From contig JAFAQB010000210.1 of the NCBI GenBank assembly GCA_019246625.1, positions 1 through 37,763 of the forward strand: 37,763 nucleotides of DNA, in the 5' to 3' direction. The translations under genes and the position numbers were made by a program. Under the pieces are notes generated by a model that was not told the origin of the DNA, searched no databases, and saw only the letters and a program-made list of their open reading frames with translations. The first letter of the stretch is position 1; each line of letters begins with the position of its first letter. Shown one piece after another: positions 8,451-16,708 of the stretch. The stretch is from Nitrososphaeraceae archaeon. Its GTDB lineage: Archaea > Thermoproteota > Nitrososphaeria > Nitrososphaerales > Nitrososphaeraceae.

Positions 8451-9548
8451 TTAGCAAGAATATATAAATTTTTTCTCAGCCTCCACCAATTTCTCCTTAT
8501 CTCCGCAGTGATAAATTAATTCAGCTAATTTTTTCTGAGGTTTTTCCTCTTTTATAGCAGATCTTGCTATTTCGACTCCTTCCCTAAAGTCTTTTGCAAT
8601 TTTCCCGATCACAAGCGCGGCAGAAGCATTCAAAACTACGATGTCTTCTTTCTCCTGGCTGGCAATGCCATAGATAGATTGAAGGGTATCTCTGATTGAA
8701 CCCTCCTTAGAATATACAAACAGTTGCTCGGGCTTGGCAACCTGTATATTTACGTTATTGGGATGTAGCCGTGTTCGTTTAATTTGCCTTTTGACAAGCC
8801 ATACAATATCGTTTTCACATGTATTAGATAACTCGTCAAAACCATCAAAAGCGTGTATAACCATTGCCTCCCCTGCCAAACCGTTTTCGTATGCGTCTTG
8901 CAAAGCAACAGGAATAGTTTCAAGTAAAGAACGTTCAAAAACACCTACAAGCTGGGCAGAAATATTAGTACAAGGATTACATAATGGGCCAACGATATTG
9001 AATACAGTTCTTATACCTATTGTTTTCCTTGCAGAAGCGGCGTTTCTCATGGCAGGATGAAATCTAGGAGAATAAAGAAAGCCTATGCCAGTTTTTTCAA
9101 TGACTTGTCTAACATTTGCAGGATTAGAATTCAGATCCAATCCAACATATTCTAGAAAGTCAGCGCTACCGCAGTATCCAGAAAAAGACCTATTTCCATG
9201 TTTCGCCACTTTACCCCCGGCTGAGGATGCAACTATCGCTGCAGCGGTACTTATGTTAAATGATTTGATTGCGTCTCCCCCGGTTCCGCAAGTGTCAATT
9301 AATGTGCCATTAACTTTAGGTGTTATTTTTATCGCGTGTTCATTAACAGTTTGAAGAATTGCCTTAATTTCTTCGGCAGTTTCTCCTTTCATTGCAAGAC
9401 CTACCAAAAATGATGCAATTGATGCATCTGAAGCTTCTCCTCGGAGTATTGAATTTACTGACTGACGAATTTCATTTTCAGTTAAATTTATCCTAGAAAC
9501 TAACTTACGAATCACTGGCCCAAGGTCAGCAAAATTTGTGCTGGACAA
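8451..9548 (-). CDS. trpD: Anthranilate phosphoribosyltransferase
   Basis: A 365-residue enzyme transferring phosphoribose from PRPP to anthranilate, the second step of tryptophan synthesis. It has the PRPP glycine loop CGTGGDAIKSFNIST (87-101) and KHGNRSFSGYCGSADFLE (116-133), both diagnostic of TrpD. The start is a TTG at 9546-9548; a GTG at codon 12 is the alternative, and family alignments would place the start anywhere before VIRKLVSRINL. It follows trpG by only 9 bp, so the two are co-transcribed. No trpE or other trp gene is next to the pair in this window. Confidence 0.95.
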   Translation of the reverse strand: MSSTNFADLGPVIRKLVSRINLTENEIRQSVNSILRGEASDASIASFLVGLAMKGETAEEIKAILQTVNEHAIKITPKVNGTLIDTCGTGGDAIKSFNISTAAAIVASSAGGKVAKHGNRSFSGYCGSADFLEYVGLDLNSNPANVRQVIEKTGIGFLYSPRFHPAMRNAASARKTIGIRTVFNIVGPLCNPCTNISAQLVGVFERSLLETIPVALQDAYENGLAGEAMVIHAFDGFDELSNTCENDIVWLVKRQIKRTRLHPNNVNIQVAKPEQLFVYSKEGSIRDTLQSIYGIASQEKEDIVVLNASAALVIGKIAKDFREGVEIARSAIKEEKPQKKLAELIYHCGDKEKLVEAEKKFIYSC

Positions 9549-9557
9549 ATTATTTAT

Positions 9558-10145
9558 TTATTTCACCATGGAAATAAAATTCCGAAATATCCTAGATCCT
9601 TCTGCAGTCAATACAGATTCTGGGTGAAACTGTACTCCTTCTATTAAATATCTCTTATGTCTTACTCCCATTACCTCGCCATCGTCTAACGCCTTCGCAG
9701 TCACTTCAAGGCATTCTGGAATTTTTTTTGAATTTGCAACTAGAGAATTGTAACGGGTAGCCTTGAATGGATTGCTAACACTCTCAAACAACATAGCGCC
9801 AGGTCTATATTTAATAATGCTTGTTTTTCCATGCCGTACAACCTTGGCATTAACTACTTCACCGCCGAAGGCATTAACGATCCCTTGATGTCCAAGGCAG
9901 ACTCCAAGAGTAGGTATCCTTGGACCAAGCTCAGTTATTATGTCATTGCAAATTCCAAAATGTTTGCGATCCGCTGGATGTCCAGGACCTGGAGAAATGA
10001 CTATAGCGTCTGGAGAGATTTTTCGAATTTCTGATATTGTTATTTTGTCGTTCCTAATGACCATCGGGTTAGTTTTAAGTTCACCTATTAGGTGCGCAAT
10101 ATTATACACAAATGAATCATAATTGTCTATAATCAGCACCTTCAT
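9558..10145 (-). CDS. trpG: Anthranilate synthase component II (glutamine amidotransferase)
   Basis: A 195-residue class I glutamine amidotransferase. The catalytic triad is visible: C83 in GVCLGHQG, and H174 and E176 in VQFHPESVLT. SPGPGHPADR (51-60) forms the oxyanion region. It supplies ammonia to TrpE to form anthranilate and may also serve p-aminobenzoate synthesis, because TrpG and PabA cannot be separated by sequence alone. The gene leads a two-gene operon with trpD. A TATA box about 30 bp before the ATG predicts a leaderless message. Confidence 0.93.
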   Translation of the reverse strand: MKVLIIDNYDSFVYNIAHLIGELKTNPMVIRNDKITISEIRKISPDAIVISPGPGHPADRKHFGICNDIITELGPRIPTLGVCLGHQGIVNAFGGEVVNAKVVRHGKTSIIKYRPGAMLFESVSNPFKATRYNSLVANSKKIPECLEVTAKALDDGEVMGVRHKRYLIEGVQFHPESVLTAEGSRIFRNFISMVK

Positions 10146-10171
10146 TTAGTTATACCAGCTTTGTTACCAGG

Positions 10172-10179
10172 CTTATAAA
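10172..10179 (-). promoter_or_regulatory. TATA box of trpG-trpD
   Basis: TTTATAAG on the minus strand, about 30 bp before the trpG ATG at 10145. It shares a 219-bp divergent intergenic region with the gap promoter. Confidence 0.6.
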
Positions 10180-10311
10180 AACATCATGATGCTACAGAGC
10201 ATCACCGCATACCTTGTCCTTCTTCCAGGGACTTAAACCCAACCCATCCCGCTAAAAGACGAAATCATATTTAAAAGTATAGGTCCTTCAGGGCAGATAT
10301 TAGAATAAGGA

Positions 10312-10322
10312 ATATATATATA
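10312..10322 (+). promoter_or_regulatory. TATA-rich promoter of gap
   Basis: A run of ATATATATATA about 45 bp before the TTG start at 10365. This would leave a leader of about 20 bases containing AAGAGG close to the start codon. Confidence 0.5.
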
Positions 10323-10364
10323 ATAATAAAACTACTGTGCTCATTTAAGTCTAGGGATAAGAGG

Positions 10365-11408
10365 TTGATTAAGGTATTTATAAATGGTTATGGTAACATT
10401 GGCCGGCGGCTTGCCACTGCGCTTTCATCTGATAAAGAAATAGAATTTATTGGCATTGCAAAATATACTGCTGATGACAAAACTAAAGAAGCTTTGGAAA
10501 ATGGATTTGACATTTATGTTCCAAATGGAACTGTAAAACAATTCAAGGATAAGGGCTACGACGTAAGAGGTATAATTTCCGAAGCTATTCTGAAAAGTGA
10601 CATTGTGGTCGATGCTGCCAGAGAAGGTGGCGGGTTTGATAATAAAAAGAACCTGTATGAGCCGATGAATAAGGCGGCTATTTTTCAAGGTGGAGAGGAA
10701 AGGCATGGCGAACGCTCTGTAGCTGATATGATTCATAACTCTCGAGTAAATTATGCAAAGGCAGCAGGCAAAACCTATGTTATTCAGGGTAGTTGCAACG
10801 TCTCAGGTATGGGGAGGATAATGCAGCCCTTAATTGAAAAGTTTGGAGACAAGATAAGAAGATATGATGTTACACTGATCAGAAGGTGGGCCGATCTTGA
10901 GGATTCAAAGGAAATTAAAGATTCTATTGAATGGGATAAAAACCCTCATCATCAGGATGACGTTAAAGATTTCATTCCCACATCTAACCTCTATGTTGAT
11001 GCTTACAAGGTTCCTTCTAGGATGATGCATTTGCACCAAATGGTTATTCGATTTAATGGGAAAGCTCCAAGCAAGGATAAAATAATCGAAACATTTCGTA
11101 CGGAGTTTGGAGTGGCCATACTAAATTCTGCGAAAGGAACAGCTGCAATTAGGAAAAAAGCAATGGAGCTTGGCTTTCAACATGGTGATACCAATATGGT
11201 ACATATACATCAAGAAGTACTCAAAGTTCAAGATGATATAATTAAGATTGCATATTCTGATGATCAAACAGGCATGGTAATACCAGAGAATCATTTGCTA
11301 ATACAATCAATGATATTTAGGCGTCCGAGACACGAAGCAATCAAAAAGTCCGATCGATTGTTTCAAATGACAAAGAAAAGAATGATATTGGAAGAAGAAT
11401 TTGGTTAG
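10365..11408 (+). CDS. gap: Archaeal glyceraldehyde-3-phosphate dehydrogenase (type II)
   Basis: A 347-residue tetrameric dehydrogenase of the archaeal class, interconverting glyceraldehyde-3-phosphate and 1,3-bisphosphoglycerate with NAD(P). The Rossmann start is IKVFINGYGNIGRRLATAL. The active cysteine is C144 in QGSCNVSGMG. The segment RRWADLEDSKEIKDSIEW and the C-terminal MIFRRPRHEAIKKSD are typical of the archaeal class. The start is TTG: the reading MIKVFINGYG matches the family's usual N-terminus exactly and no ATG is available. In ammonia oxidisers it is expected to act mainly in gluconeogenesis. It is divergent from the trp pair. Confidence 0.95.
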   Translation: MIKVFINGYGNIGRRLATALSSDKEIEFIGIAKYTADDKTKEALENGFDIYVPNGTVKQFKDKGYDVRGIISEAILKSDIVVDAAREGGGFDNKKNLYEPMNKAAIFQGGEERHGERSVADMIHNSRVNYAKAAGKTYVIQGSCNVSGMGRIMQPLIEKFGDKIRRYDVTLIRRWADLEDSKEIKDSIEWDKNPHHQDDVKDFIPTSNLYVDAYKVPSRMMHLHQMVIRFNGKAPSKDKIIETFRTEFGVAILNSAKGTAAIRKKAMELGFQHGDTNMVHIHQEVLKVQDDIIKIAYSDDQTGMVIPENHLLIQSMIFRRPRHEAIKKSDRLFQMTKKRMILEEEFG

Positions 11409-11639
11409 GACCTAAATGTTTTGTATTATGGTTTATCTTGTTGGTGCTAGCAAGTAGGGCATATATCTATATTTATGCATACCTTACGCTTTGAAGTGCA
11501 AGAGACATCCAGCTTATTTTGAATAGATAATATTTTTGAACTCAAGGATTTTCTTACTTTGGATTTGATATCGCGAAAGACGCTTGTGCGGTATTATAAC
11601 CAGTTTGGATTCTCGGATAGATAAATACTCAAAGACTGC

Positions 11640-12272
11640 TCAATTTCTTGCATGTGGCATATTCCAGTTATACTTCATTGCAACGACGCGAATAGCCGTT
11701 ACTACCATTATAGCAGGAATAGAGGCTAAAGTTAAGTTAACACCTAATGAAAGCATGATAAAAAGTACAATAACTCCTAAGAAACTCGCTGAAGCATAGA
11801 ACTCTTTAGTAAACACTAGTGGTATTTCATTAACAAATACATCTCTTAAAATCCCACCTCCAACCGCAGTAAGCACGCCCCCAAAGGACATGGCGAGAAA
11901 ATTCAGACCAAATACATCATATGCGGAAGCAGAGCCAATCAGCGTAAATACACCAAGACCTAATGCATCAAATTTTAAGAATAAATTCCAGTGCTTCCTT
12001 AGTATTGGATAGAGAAAAAAAATTACCATGCCAGAACTTACAGTTATTATAATGTAGAGAGAATTTACGACAGCGGTAGGCGGGAATTTCCCAAAAATTA
12101 TGTCACGCATTACTCCGCCGGCAAGTCCTGTAATTGTGGAGAGAATCACAATACCTACTATGTCAGAGTTGTGCTCAATTGCCTTGAAGGCACCCGTCAC
12201 CGCAAAGGCCATTGTACCAAAAAGATCCAGAATCTGGATAAGCATGTTAATCGATATATTTGAATCAGGCAT
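11640..12272 (-). CDS. TRIC/UPF0126 family membrane protein
   Basis: A 210-residue integral membrane protein with about seven spans. It has the duplicated UPF0126/TRIC signature: GLAGGVMRDIIFGKFPP (49-65) and AVGGGILRDVFVNEIP (136-151), each a GGxxRD at a helix break, reflecting two repeats of three helices. Prokaryotic TRIC proteins are trimeric monovalent cation channels, and some UPF0126 members have been linked to glycine uptake, so the substrate here is open. The start is ATG at 12272 and the gene stands alone. Confidence 0.88.
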   Translation of the reverse strand: MPDSNISINMLIQILDLFGTMAFAVTGAFKAIEHNSDIVGIVILSTITGLAGGVMRDIIFGKFPPTAVVNSLYIIITVSSGMVIFFLYPILRKHWNLFLKFDALGLGVFTLIGSASAYDVFGLNFLAMSFGGVLTAVGGGILRDVFVNEIPLVFTKEFYASASFLGVIVLFIMLSLGVNLTLASIPAIMVVTAIRVVAMKYNWNMPHARN

Positions 12273-12725
12273 ATGTACATCATGTACGATGTAATCTCAA
12301 AATATAAGTGGCACTAAGATATCTTTTCTATGTTTGTTATTTCTCTTACTCTCTGACGCCCCTTGTTTGTATAAAAAAGATTAATACTGCTAGAAGAATT
12401 TATACTGCGGACAATATTTTCTTGTAGCTGATATATTTTAGGTCACTGAGCAACATATTAGATAAAAAATAGGAAGTGATCGTCCCCTAGAATAATGTGG
12501 AAAAGAACCAAAGCCTGTACATTTGACAAGTGAAGAGTCATGTAAAAATTCACGAATCAACAGCATGCATTGAATGGAAAAGTGATAAAACAACTATTCT
12601 GCACGCATATATTGCGAGATGTGTATATCATAATAGAATTAGTTATAGAATAAAATAAAACTCTTAGTTTACATGTATCAACGATTGACAAAACTTAAAT
12701 TTGTTAAACTCATTTCGCTATACAT
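12273..12725. other. Intergenic region before rpoP
   Basis: A 453-bp AT-rich spacer. A 42-codon GTG frame (12530-12658) is the only open stretch and I do not call it. A TATA-like CTTAAATT at about 12694-12701 lies about 29 bp before rpoP. Confidence 0.5.
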
Positions 12726-12893
12726 ATGACAAGTTCAGAAATACTTGGAGGTGTAACATACGAATGCATGAGATGTGGAACAACAGTAACGGTCGAAGAA
12801 TTGTCTAGGCTGCCAGAGATTAAATGTATCTGTGGATTTCGAGTTTTTCGTAAATCTAGACAACCAATCGTCAAACAACTGAAGGCAATTTAG
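12726..12893 (+). CDS. rpoP: DNA-directed RNA polymerase subunit P (Rpo12)
   Basis: A 55-residue zinc protein, counterpart of eukaryotic Rpb12/ABC10-alpha, which sits on the polymerase near Rpo3/Rpo10. The pattern YECMRCGTTVTVEELSRLP, then IKCICGFRVFRK, then QPIVKQLKAI is diagnostic. Zinc ligands are C14, C17, C34 and C36. The second pair is CxC rather than the usual CxxC, so one residue is missing in that knuckle. It is preceded by a TATA-like element at leaderless distance. The usual archaeal neighbour eL43 (rpl37ae) is not next to it here. Confidence 0.92.
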   Translation: MTSSEILGGVTYECMRCGTTVTVEELSRLPEIKCICGFRVFRKSRQPIVKQLKAI

Positions 12894-12970
12894 TATTTGG
12901 ATACTCCAGATGGTTATTGATAGTTAGTTAGTATATATTGCTCCATACGCCGATGCTTAAATATGAAAAC

Positions 12971-12979
12971 TTTTATAAC
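12971..12979 (+). promoter_or_regulatory. TATA box of the 55-residue zinc-ribbon gene
   Basis: TTTTATAAC centred about 25 bp before the ATG at 13000, consistent with a leaderless transcript and supporting the reality of this short gene. Confidence 0.55.
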
Positions 12980-12999
12980 TTGGACTCCTGATATTTTAT

Positions 13000-13167
13000 A
13001 TGAAAATAGTTTGTCCTGATTGCCATTATACCGCAGAATTGTCGGATGATTTCACGTCTGTAAAATGCGCGAATTGTTCTCTGGATATAACATATGGCGA
13101 GTACGTTAAACATGTAGCATATAAAGACAAAAGATATCGCAACATACTGAGCGACTACAAGCTTTAA
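13000..13167 (+). CDS. Small zinc-ribbon protein, unknown function
   Basis: A 55-residue ORF starting MKIVCPDCHYTAELSDDF. Two CxxC knuckles (C5/C8 and C23/C26, in VKCANCSLDI) define a rubredoxin-like zinc ribbon. The rest is a basic, tyrosine-rich helix (YKDKRYRNILSDYKL). Such mini zinc ribbons are frequent in archaea and may bind RNA, DNA or a larger protein. No exact family is recognised. It has its own TATA box and follows rpoP by 106 bp on the same strand. Confidence 0.78.
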   Translation: MKIVCPDCHYTAELSDDFTSVKCANCSLDITYGEYVKHVAYKDKRYRNILSDYKL

Positions 13168-13180
13168 CATTATAAATAGT

Positions 13181-13226
13181 TATTATTATTCTGTATGTTA
13201 ATTATTACTATTATTATTATTATTAT
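13181..13226. repeat. TTA-rich trinucleotide repeats
   Basis: Two TTA/TAT runs (13181-13190 and 13210-13226) just downstream of the zinc-ribbon gene, in non-coding DNA. Confidence 0.8.
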
Positions 13227-13438
13227 GTTATGACCCCTGTGTCAGACATCAATAGCATCTACAAATTGACCACTACCTCAGCAGGCTGTGATGTTTAGTT
13301 GTTAGAACCGAAAAACTTCTATAATCAAATAATAATATTATGACAATCCAATGAAAATCAACTAAATTGTCAAAATATGCAGAAGATGGAATCAAACTGT
13401 CTTCCGTGAACTAACTGGAAAATTTGTTTTCTTCCCTC

Positions 13439-13540
13439 CTACTGATCGTCTAATTCCTCAACTTCATTCTCATCGATATCCAAATCTTCTTCAAAGTCAT
13501 CTTCATATTCGTCAATATTGTTCTGGCCAGTTTCAGACAT
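13439..13540 (-). CDS. Acidic mini-protein (33 residues) downstream of atpF
   Basis: The ORF reads MSETGQNNIDEYEDDFEEDL followed by DIDENEVEELDDQ. It is extremely acidic with no lysine or arginine, so it is probably disordered. A TATA-like AATATATC on the minus strand lies about 25 bp before the ATG, a distance that fits a leaderless gene. It lies about 100 bp downstream of atpF on the same strand. Short acidic ORFs can arise by chance, but promoter position and composition make a real gene plausible. No function is known. Confidence 0.45.
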   Translation of the reverse strand: MSETGQNNIDEYEDDFEEDLDIDENEVEELDDQ

Positions 13541-13643
13541 ATGGTATTTGGCTCTGAAATTGATATATTAGTCTTTTTGAATCATCTCCAATTTTTGGAC
13601 TTGTCAACTTGAATTATCCAAGATTCAAATAACGTTGTGAACT

Positions 13644-13940
13644 TCATACACCTAGAATCTGTTTTAGAAGAGCCCTGTAGTCAACATTCTCTTTTGTGCT
13701 CCCCGGTGACGGAAGTTCAAAAATCAGGGGAATTGGCCTCCTTGTCCTTATATCGGTTAGGTTATATCGAATTTTTTTACCTATGTCGTCACTTAAAAGC
13801 ACCAAGCCTACATCATTAGCGCCACCAATCTTGTTAATCTCAGAAAGTGCCTCTGCGGGAGAATCAGCTTTGATCCCTTGAACCCCTGCGAGCTTAAAAC
13901 TCGTGATAAATACACGGCTTCCTATGGCTATGACCCGCAA
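13644..13940 (-). CDS. atpF: A-type ATP synthase subunit F
   Basis: A 98-residue protein of the A/V-type ATPase central stalk (subunit F, NtpG/Vma7 family). The N-terminus RVIAIGSRVFITSFKLAGVQ, the middle DVGLVLLSDDIGKKIR and the segment PIPLIFELPSPGST are the standard subunit F signatures. The start is TTG at 13938-13940, at the expected family position. The other ATP synthase subunits are not in this window, so the gene is separate from them or the operon was split. An IS6-like element sits 54 bp upstream of its start codon, leaving only a short native promoter (TATA-like TTAAAAAG about 31 bp upstream on the minus strand). Confidence 0.88.
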   Translation of the reverse strand: MRVIAIGSRVFITSFKLAGVQGIKADSPAEALSEINKIGGANDVGLVLLSDDIGKKIRYNLTDIRTRRPIPLIFELPSPGSTKENVDYRALLKQILGV

Positions 13941-13994
13941 CTTTTTTCAAAGTCCTTTGATTTCAATCCCTTTTTAACCTTTTTGAGGTAAACG

Positions 13995-14011
13995 AGGACG
14001 TGTTAAGTTAA
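13995..14011 (+). repeat. Left terminal inverted repeat of the IS
   Basis: 17 bp, perfectly complementary to 14690-14706. Confidence 0.92.
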
Positions 14012-14050
14012 GGCGATAGAGCTATAGCTGCTGATGTACTCTCGCATTCT

Positions 14051-14608
14051 ATGGCCATAGTTCAACGCGAGAGGACATTTGCTGAGATAGTGATGTATGC
14101 TTTGTACTTATATTTCCTAGATTTGAGTTTCAGGAATACAGTTAGAGCTTTAGAACCATTTGCAGAAAGAAGTCACGTAGCAATATGGGAATGGGTACAG
14201 AAGTTTGACCCAAAACAGGTCTATCCATGTAAAAGTAGAGCTGCATTCTTGATTGATGAAACGCAGATGCAAATAGGTGGTAATGAAGCATGGCTTTGGG
14301 TTGCAATCGAACCAATCCATAGATCTATTCTTGGAGTTTATGTCTCAAGACATAGGAATATGCTGGTAGTGGAAGCTTTGCTTAAGTCCTTAATAGAGAT
14401 TTATGATAGACACATAGTATATTCTGATGGTGGTACGTGGTATCCTGAAGCATGTAGTTCTCTAGGCCTTGAACACCGGTTGCATTCATCGTATGAAAAG
14501 AGCCTTATTGAACGAGTTGTAGAGTGTCTAAAGGACAGACCTGAAGGTTTAGATCCATGCATGAAAGAAGAATGTGAATTAGAACATGTCTATAAATGGA
14601 CAGAGTAG
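14051..14608 (+). CDS. IS6-like DDE transposase, possibly cut short at the C-terminus
   Basis: A 185-residue transposase. An N-terminal helix-turn-helix (FRNTVRALEPFAERSHVAIW) is followed by the DDE core: D69 (FLIDETQMQIGG), D126 (VYSDGGTWYPEAC) and E154 (LIERVVECLKDR) with K161 seven residues on. The end reads LEHVYKWTE then TAG. The next codons (FVCFHV, then a second stop) still match the family's usual ending (W-x-x-x-F-V-x-x-H/Y), so the first stop looks like a point mutation removing about the last ten residues. The catalytic triad is intact, so activity is uncertain rather than excluded. Confidence 0.9.
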   Translation: MAIVQRERTFAEIVMYALYLYFLDLSFRNTVRALEPFAERSHVAIWEWVQKFDPKQVYPCKSRAAFLIDETQMQIGGNEAWLWVAIEPIHRSILGVYVSRHRNMLVVEALLKSLIEIYDRHIVYSDGGTWYPEACSSLGLEHRLHSSYEKSLIERVVECLKDRPEGLDPCMKEECELEHVYKWTE

Positions 14609-14689
14609 TTTGTTTGTTTTCATGTATAATGCAGTACGATCCCATATCAAATTTAGATTGCTAACCCGTTTGATCGGAGGTGATAGACG

Positions 14690-14706
14690 TTAACTTAACA
14701 CGTCCT
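14690..14706 (-). repeat. Right terminal inverted repeat of the IS
   Basis: TTAACTTAACACGTCCT, the exact complement of 13995-14011. Confidence 0.92.
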
Positions 14707-15096
14707 AAAACGAAGACATCATCCTGCTGATTTTGCTTCAAATACCAAAATACTTTCAAACAAATCATCTCTTCGCTATCGCATATAGAAGTACATAGTT
14801 GCAGAAAAGGCAAAAATATTTGTGAAATGATCCGACGGAGAAGAAAGCAGATAAAGTCCATAATGAAATAAACCATCATTAAAGACATCAGAAAAGACAA
14901 AAGCAACTACAATAGCACAACAACTAACTGAACCTATTACTACTGCTGCTGTCAGTCATAATAAAGAAGGCATTGCAACATCCACAAGAGACAAATACAT
15001 TAAAGTATACGTTAAATGAGTAGGAGACAGCCCATGAACACTATCTGATTGTAATAATTGTATTTCTTTTTATAACATGAATATTGTACCATAATA
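14707..15096. other. Intergenic region right of the IS
   Basis: A 390-bp stretch. A frame open for 50 codons without a start codon (14867-15019, ending TSTRDKYIKVYVK) looks protein-like and could be the tail of a lost gene. Nothing else is recognised apart from the promoter at its right end. Confidence 0.4.
15067..15075 (+). promoter_or_regulatory. TATA box of the small membrane protein gene
   Basis: TTTTATAAC centred 26 bp before a TTG start at 15097. It predicts a leaderless message beginning with UUG. Confidence 0.55.
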
Positions 15097-15333
15097 TTGG
15101 CTGCACAGAAAAGACAGCTCAGAATTTTATTTACCATCGCATTGAGCATTGGGGCGCTAGGCATTGTACTCTCCGCGCTGTTGGCGTCATTTGCATTTCT
15201 GATATTTTCAATGCCGAATTTGAGCTTAGCCGCTTTCTTTGGTTACAAGTATTATACATATGATAAAAAAATCCAACAGTATGAAGAGCGAAAAAGAAGA
15301 AGAAGCAACGATAGTAGCAGAAAAAAACGCTAA
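15097..15333 (+). CDS. Small membrane protein with basic tail
   Basis: 78 residues starting at a TTG. Residues 9-51 form two closely spaced hydrophobic helices ([19 protein letters not shown] and [19 protein letters not shown]). A strongly basic cytoplasmic tail follows ([17 protein letters not shown]). No family is recognised. Its stop codon overlaps the stop of the convergent J-domain gene. The basic tail could contact nucleic acid, ribosomes or lipid headgroups; this is only a suggestion from charge. Confidence 0.7.
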   Translation: MAAQKRQLRILFTIALSIGALGIVLSALLASFAFLIFSMPNLSLAAFFGYKYYTYDKKIQQYEERKRRRSNDSSRKKR

Positions 15334-15761
15334 AGAAGAAGCATTATAAATATCACAATAGCTGCAAGGCACCCAAATAAAATCATCGTGGCTTTCCACA
15401 TTCCGACACTTGCAGTTTCGCTAATATCCCACATTCCACCTCCGATACCTGCATGTCTATATGCTCTCTTGATCTCTGCATAGCTATAGATTCTATCAAA
15501 GTCTGCAGGCGGAGTCCATTGTCGTTGTATTGGAGTTTTATCATAATGACTGTAATAGACAATACTGTCATACTTTTTTCTTGCCTGTTCGTCAGAAAGA
15601 ACCTCATAAGCTTCAACGATCTGCATAAATTTCTGCTTTGCTTCTTCAGAATTTTTATTTCGATCAGGATGATATTTTAATGCCAAAGCGCGAAAGGATC
15701 GTTTTATATCCGTCTGAGAGGCAGTATTGCCTACTCCCAATACTTTGTAGTGGTCTATCAC
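15330..15761 (-). CDS. Membrane-anchored J-domain (DnaJ-like) protein
   Basis: 143 residues. Residues 4-66 form a J domain: [20 protein letters not shown], the HPD motif at 31-33 ([17 protein letters not shown]), then [18 protein letters not shown]. It lacks the Gly/Phe linker and zinc domains of true DnaJ, so it is a class III J protein that would stimulate an Hsp70. A C-terminal hydrophobic segment ([18 protein letters not shown]) anchors it in the membrane with the J domain inside the cell. The start is GTG at 15759-15761, which matches the family's N-terminus. It overlaps the convergent membrane gene by 4 bp. Confidence 0.88.
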   Translation of the reverse strand: MIDHYKVLGVGNTASQTDIKRSFRALALKYHPDRNKNSEEAKQKFMQIVEAYEVLSDEQARKKYDSIVYYSHYDKTPIQRQWTPPADFDRIYSYAEIKRAYRHAGIGGGMWDISETASVGMWKATMILFGCLAAIVIFIMLLL

Positions 15762-15864
15762 TTTTATTTATCTACCTATTGTTTAATAACTAACACTACA
15801 ACCCGGTAAATAACATTTTTATTAACAATTAACATAATATGGCGTTAAGCGGTTATTCCTGCGT

Positions 15865-16410
15865 TTGGAAGATATTTACTTAATCGTAATATACATTGCA
15901 ATGGTAGGGCCCTCTCTGCTACTAGCAAGGGAAACAAAGAGGAGGCTTTTGAATTTAAAAACCGGAGCTAAGGCACTTATCTTTTTGCCACTAACAGTTG
16001 GCTTGTTAATGATTTATGTTATTTTTGCAAGAAATTTAGTGTCTCAGATCCCGTTGCTAAATCTCTCCTGGCTTGGATACAACATTTCTCTTGGACCATT
16101 TGGCAATGAGGGTCTGTTTGGCATATTACCCTTTCTACCCATGTTAGTATATACGCTAATTCATGTGAATTACTTTGAGGAATTTTACTTTAGAAAAAAC
16201 ACAAAGCGAGTTATACTCTGGGCATTCCTGCATGTCGCCATGGGGGTAGCAATACATGTTGCACTTGTATTGCTTCCGCTTGGATTTTTCTATCGCAGCA
16301 TATATAACAAATACAGTATTAATCATGCGTACGCTCTGCATTTGGCTACAAATTTAGCACTAATTGGAATATCATTTAGTTCATATTTCCTACTACAATC
16401 TGGTTCCTAA
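15865..16410 (+). CDS. CPBP-family intramembrane protease-like protein
   Basis: 181 residues with about five or six membrane helices. Three CPBP (Abi/Rce1-type) motifs are in order: EExxxR at E105-E106...R110 (NYFEEFYFRK), FLH at 121-123 and HxxxN at H159...N163 (HLATN). The paired glutamates and histidines are the catalytic glutamate-protease residues of this family, which cleaves within or near membranes; archaeal substrates are unknown. The start is TTG at 15865 because the upstream ATG at 15839 is out of frame. A TATA-like element about 27 bp upstream predicts a leaderless start. It is divergent from the J-domain gene. Confidence 0.72.
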   Translation: MEDIYLIVIYIAMVGPSLLLARETKRRLLNLKTGAKALIFLPLTVGLLMIYVIFARNLVSQIPLLNLSWLGYNISLGPFGNEGLFGILPFLPMLVYTLIHVNYFEEFYFRKNTKRVILWAFLHVAMGVAIHVALVLLPLGFFYRSIYNKYSINHAYALHLATNLALIGISFSSYFLLQSGS

Positions 16411-16549
16411 TTCCTGTAATCTTTAACACCGTAATCAACACATATCATTAAATTATATTAACAAGAAGAATATCCTGTCTCACAAGTCCCCCAAGCATAA
16501 TTTGGAACGAGCATTCATAACGTGAAAAAGATAACTCAAACACGGAAGA

Positions 16550-16588
16550 ATATTTTGCTTTATTTTTTCTATTTTTTCTTTTACTTTG
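16550..16588 (+). terminator. T-rich stretch, possible terminator
   Basis: Several T5-T6 runs (TATTTTTTCTATTTTTTCTT) about 140 bp beyond the CPBP gene and upstream of the SIS gene. Archaeal polymerase stops on oligo-T without a hairpin, so this may end the upstream transcript. Confidence 0.35.
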
Positions 16589-16708
16589 CATCAGTTAGTT
16601 AATCGTAGAAAAGAATATCAAAGCATCTTTTTATGAATCCGAAGCATGTAGACTATAAGAGATATAGTAAATGTTTTATTTTTTATTAGGAAACAATAGC
16701 AGAATAGC

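Larger units (their letters stand above)
13995..14706 (+). mobile_element. Complete 712-bp IS6-like insertion sequence
   Basis: Perfect 17-bp terminal inverted repeats: AGGACGTGTTAAGTTAA at 13995-14011 and its exact complement at 14690-14706. They bracket a single transposase gene. The flanks share AAACG (13990-13994 and 14708-14712, one base beyond the right repeat), which could be a short target duplication, but an 8-bp duplication typical of IS6 is not evident. The size and one-gene layout fit the IS6 group. The element sits between the atpF promoter and a non-coding stretch. Confidence 0.88.

Noticed and set aside
12530-12658. 42-codon GTG ORF with Cys and His residues upstream of rpoP
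   Set aside because: No ribosome site or promoter at the right place and no zinc-binding spacing.
14867-15019. Frame open for 50 codons right of the IS
   Set aside because: It lacks any usual start codon. It may be a gene tail, but the evidence is too thin to call it.
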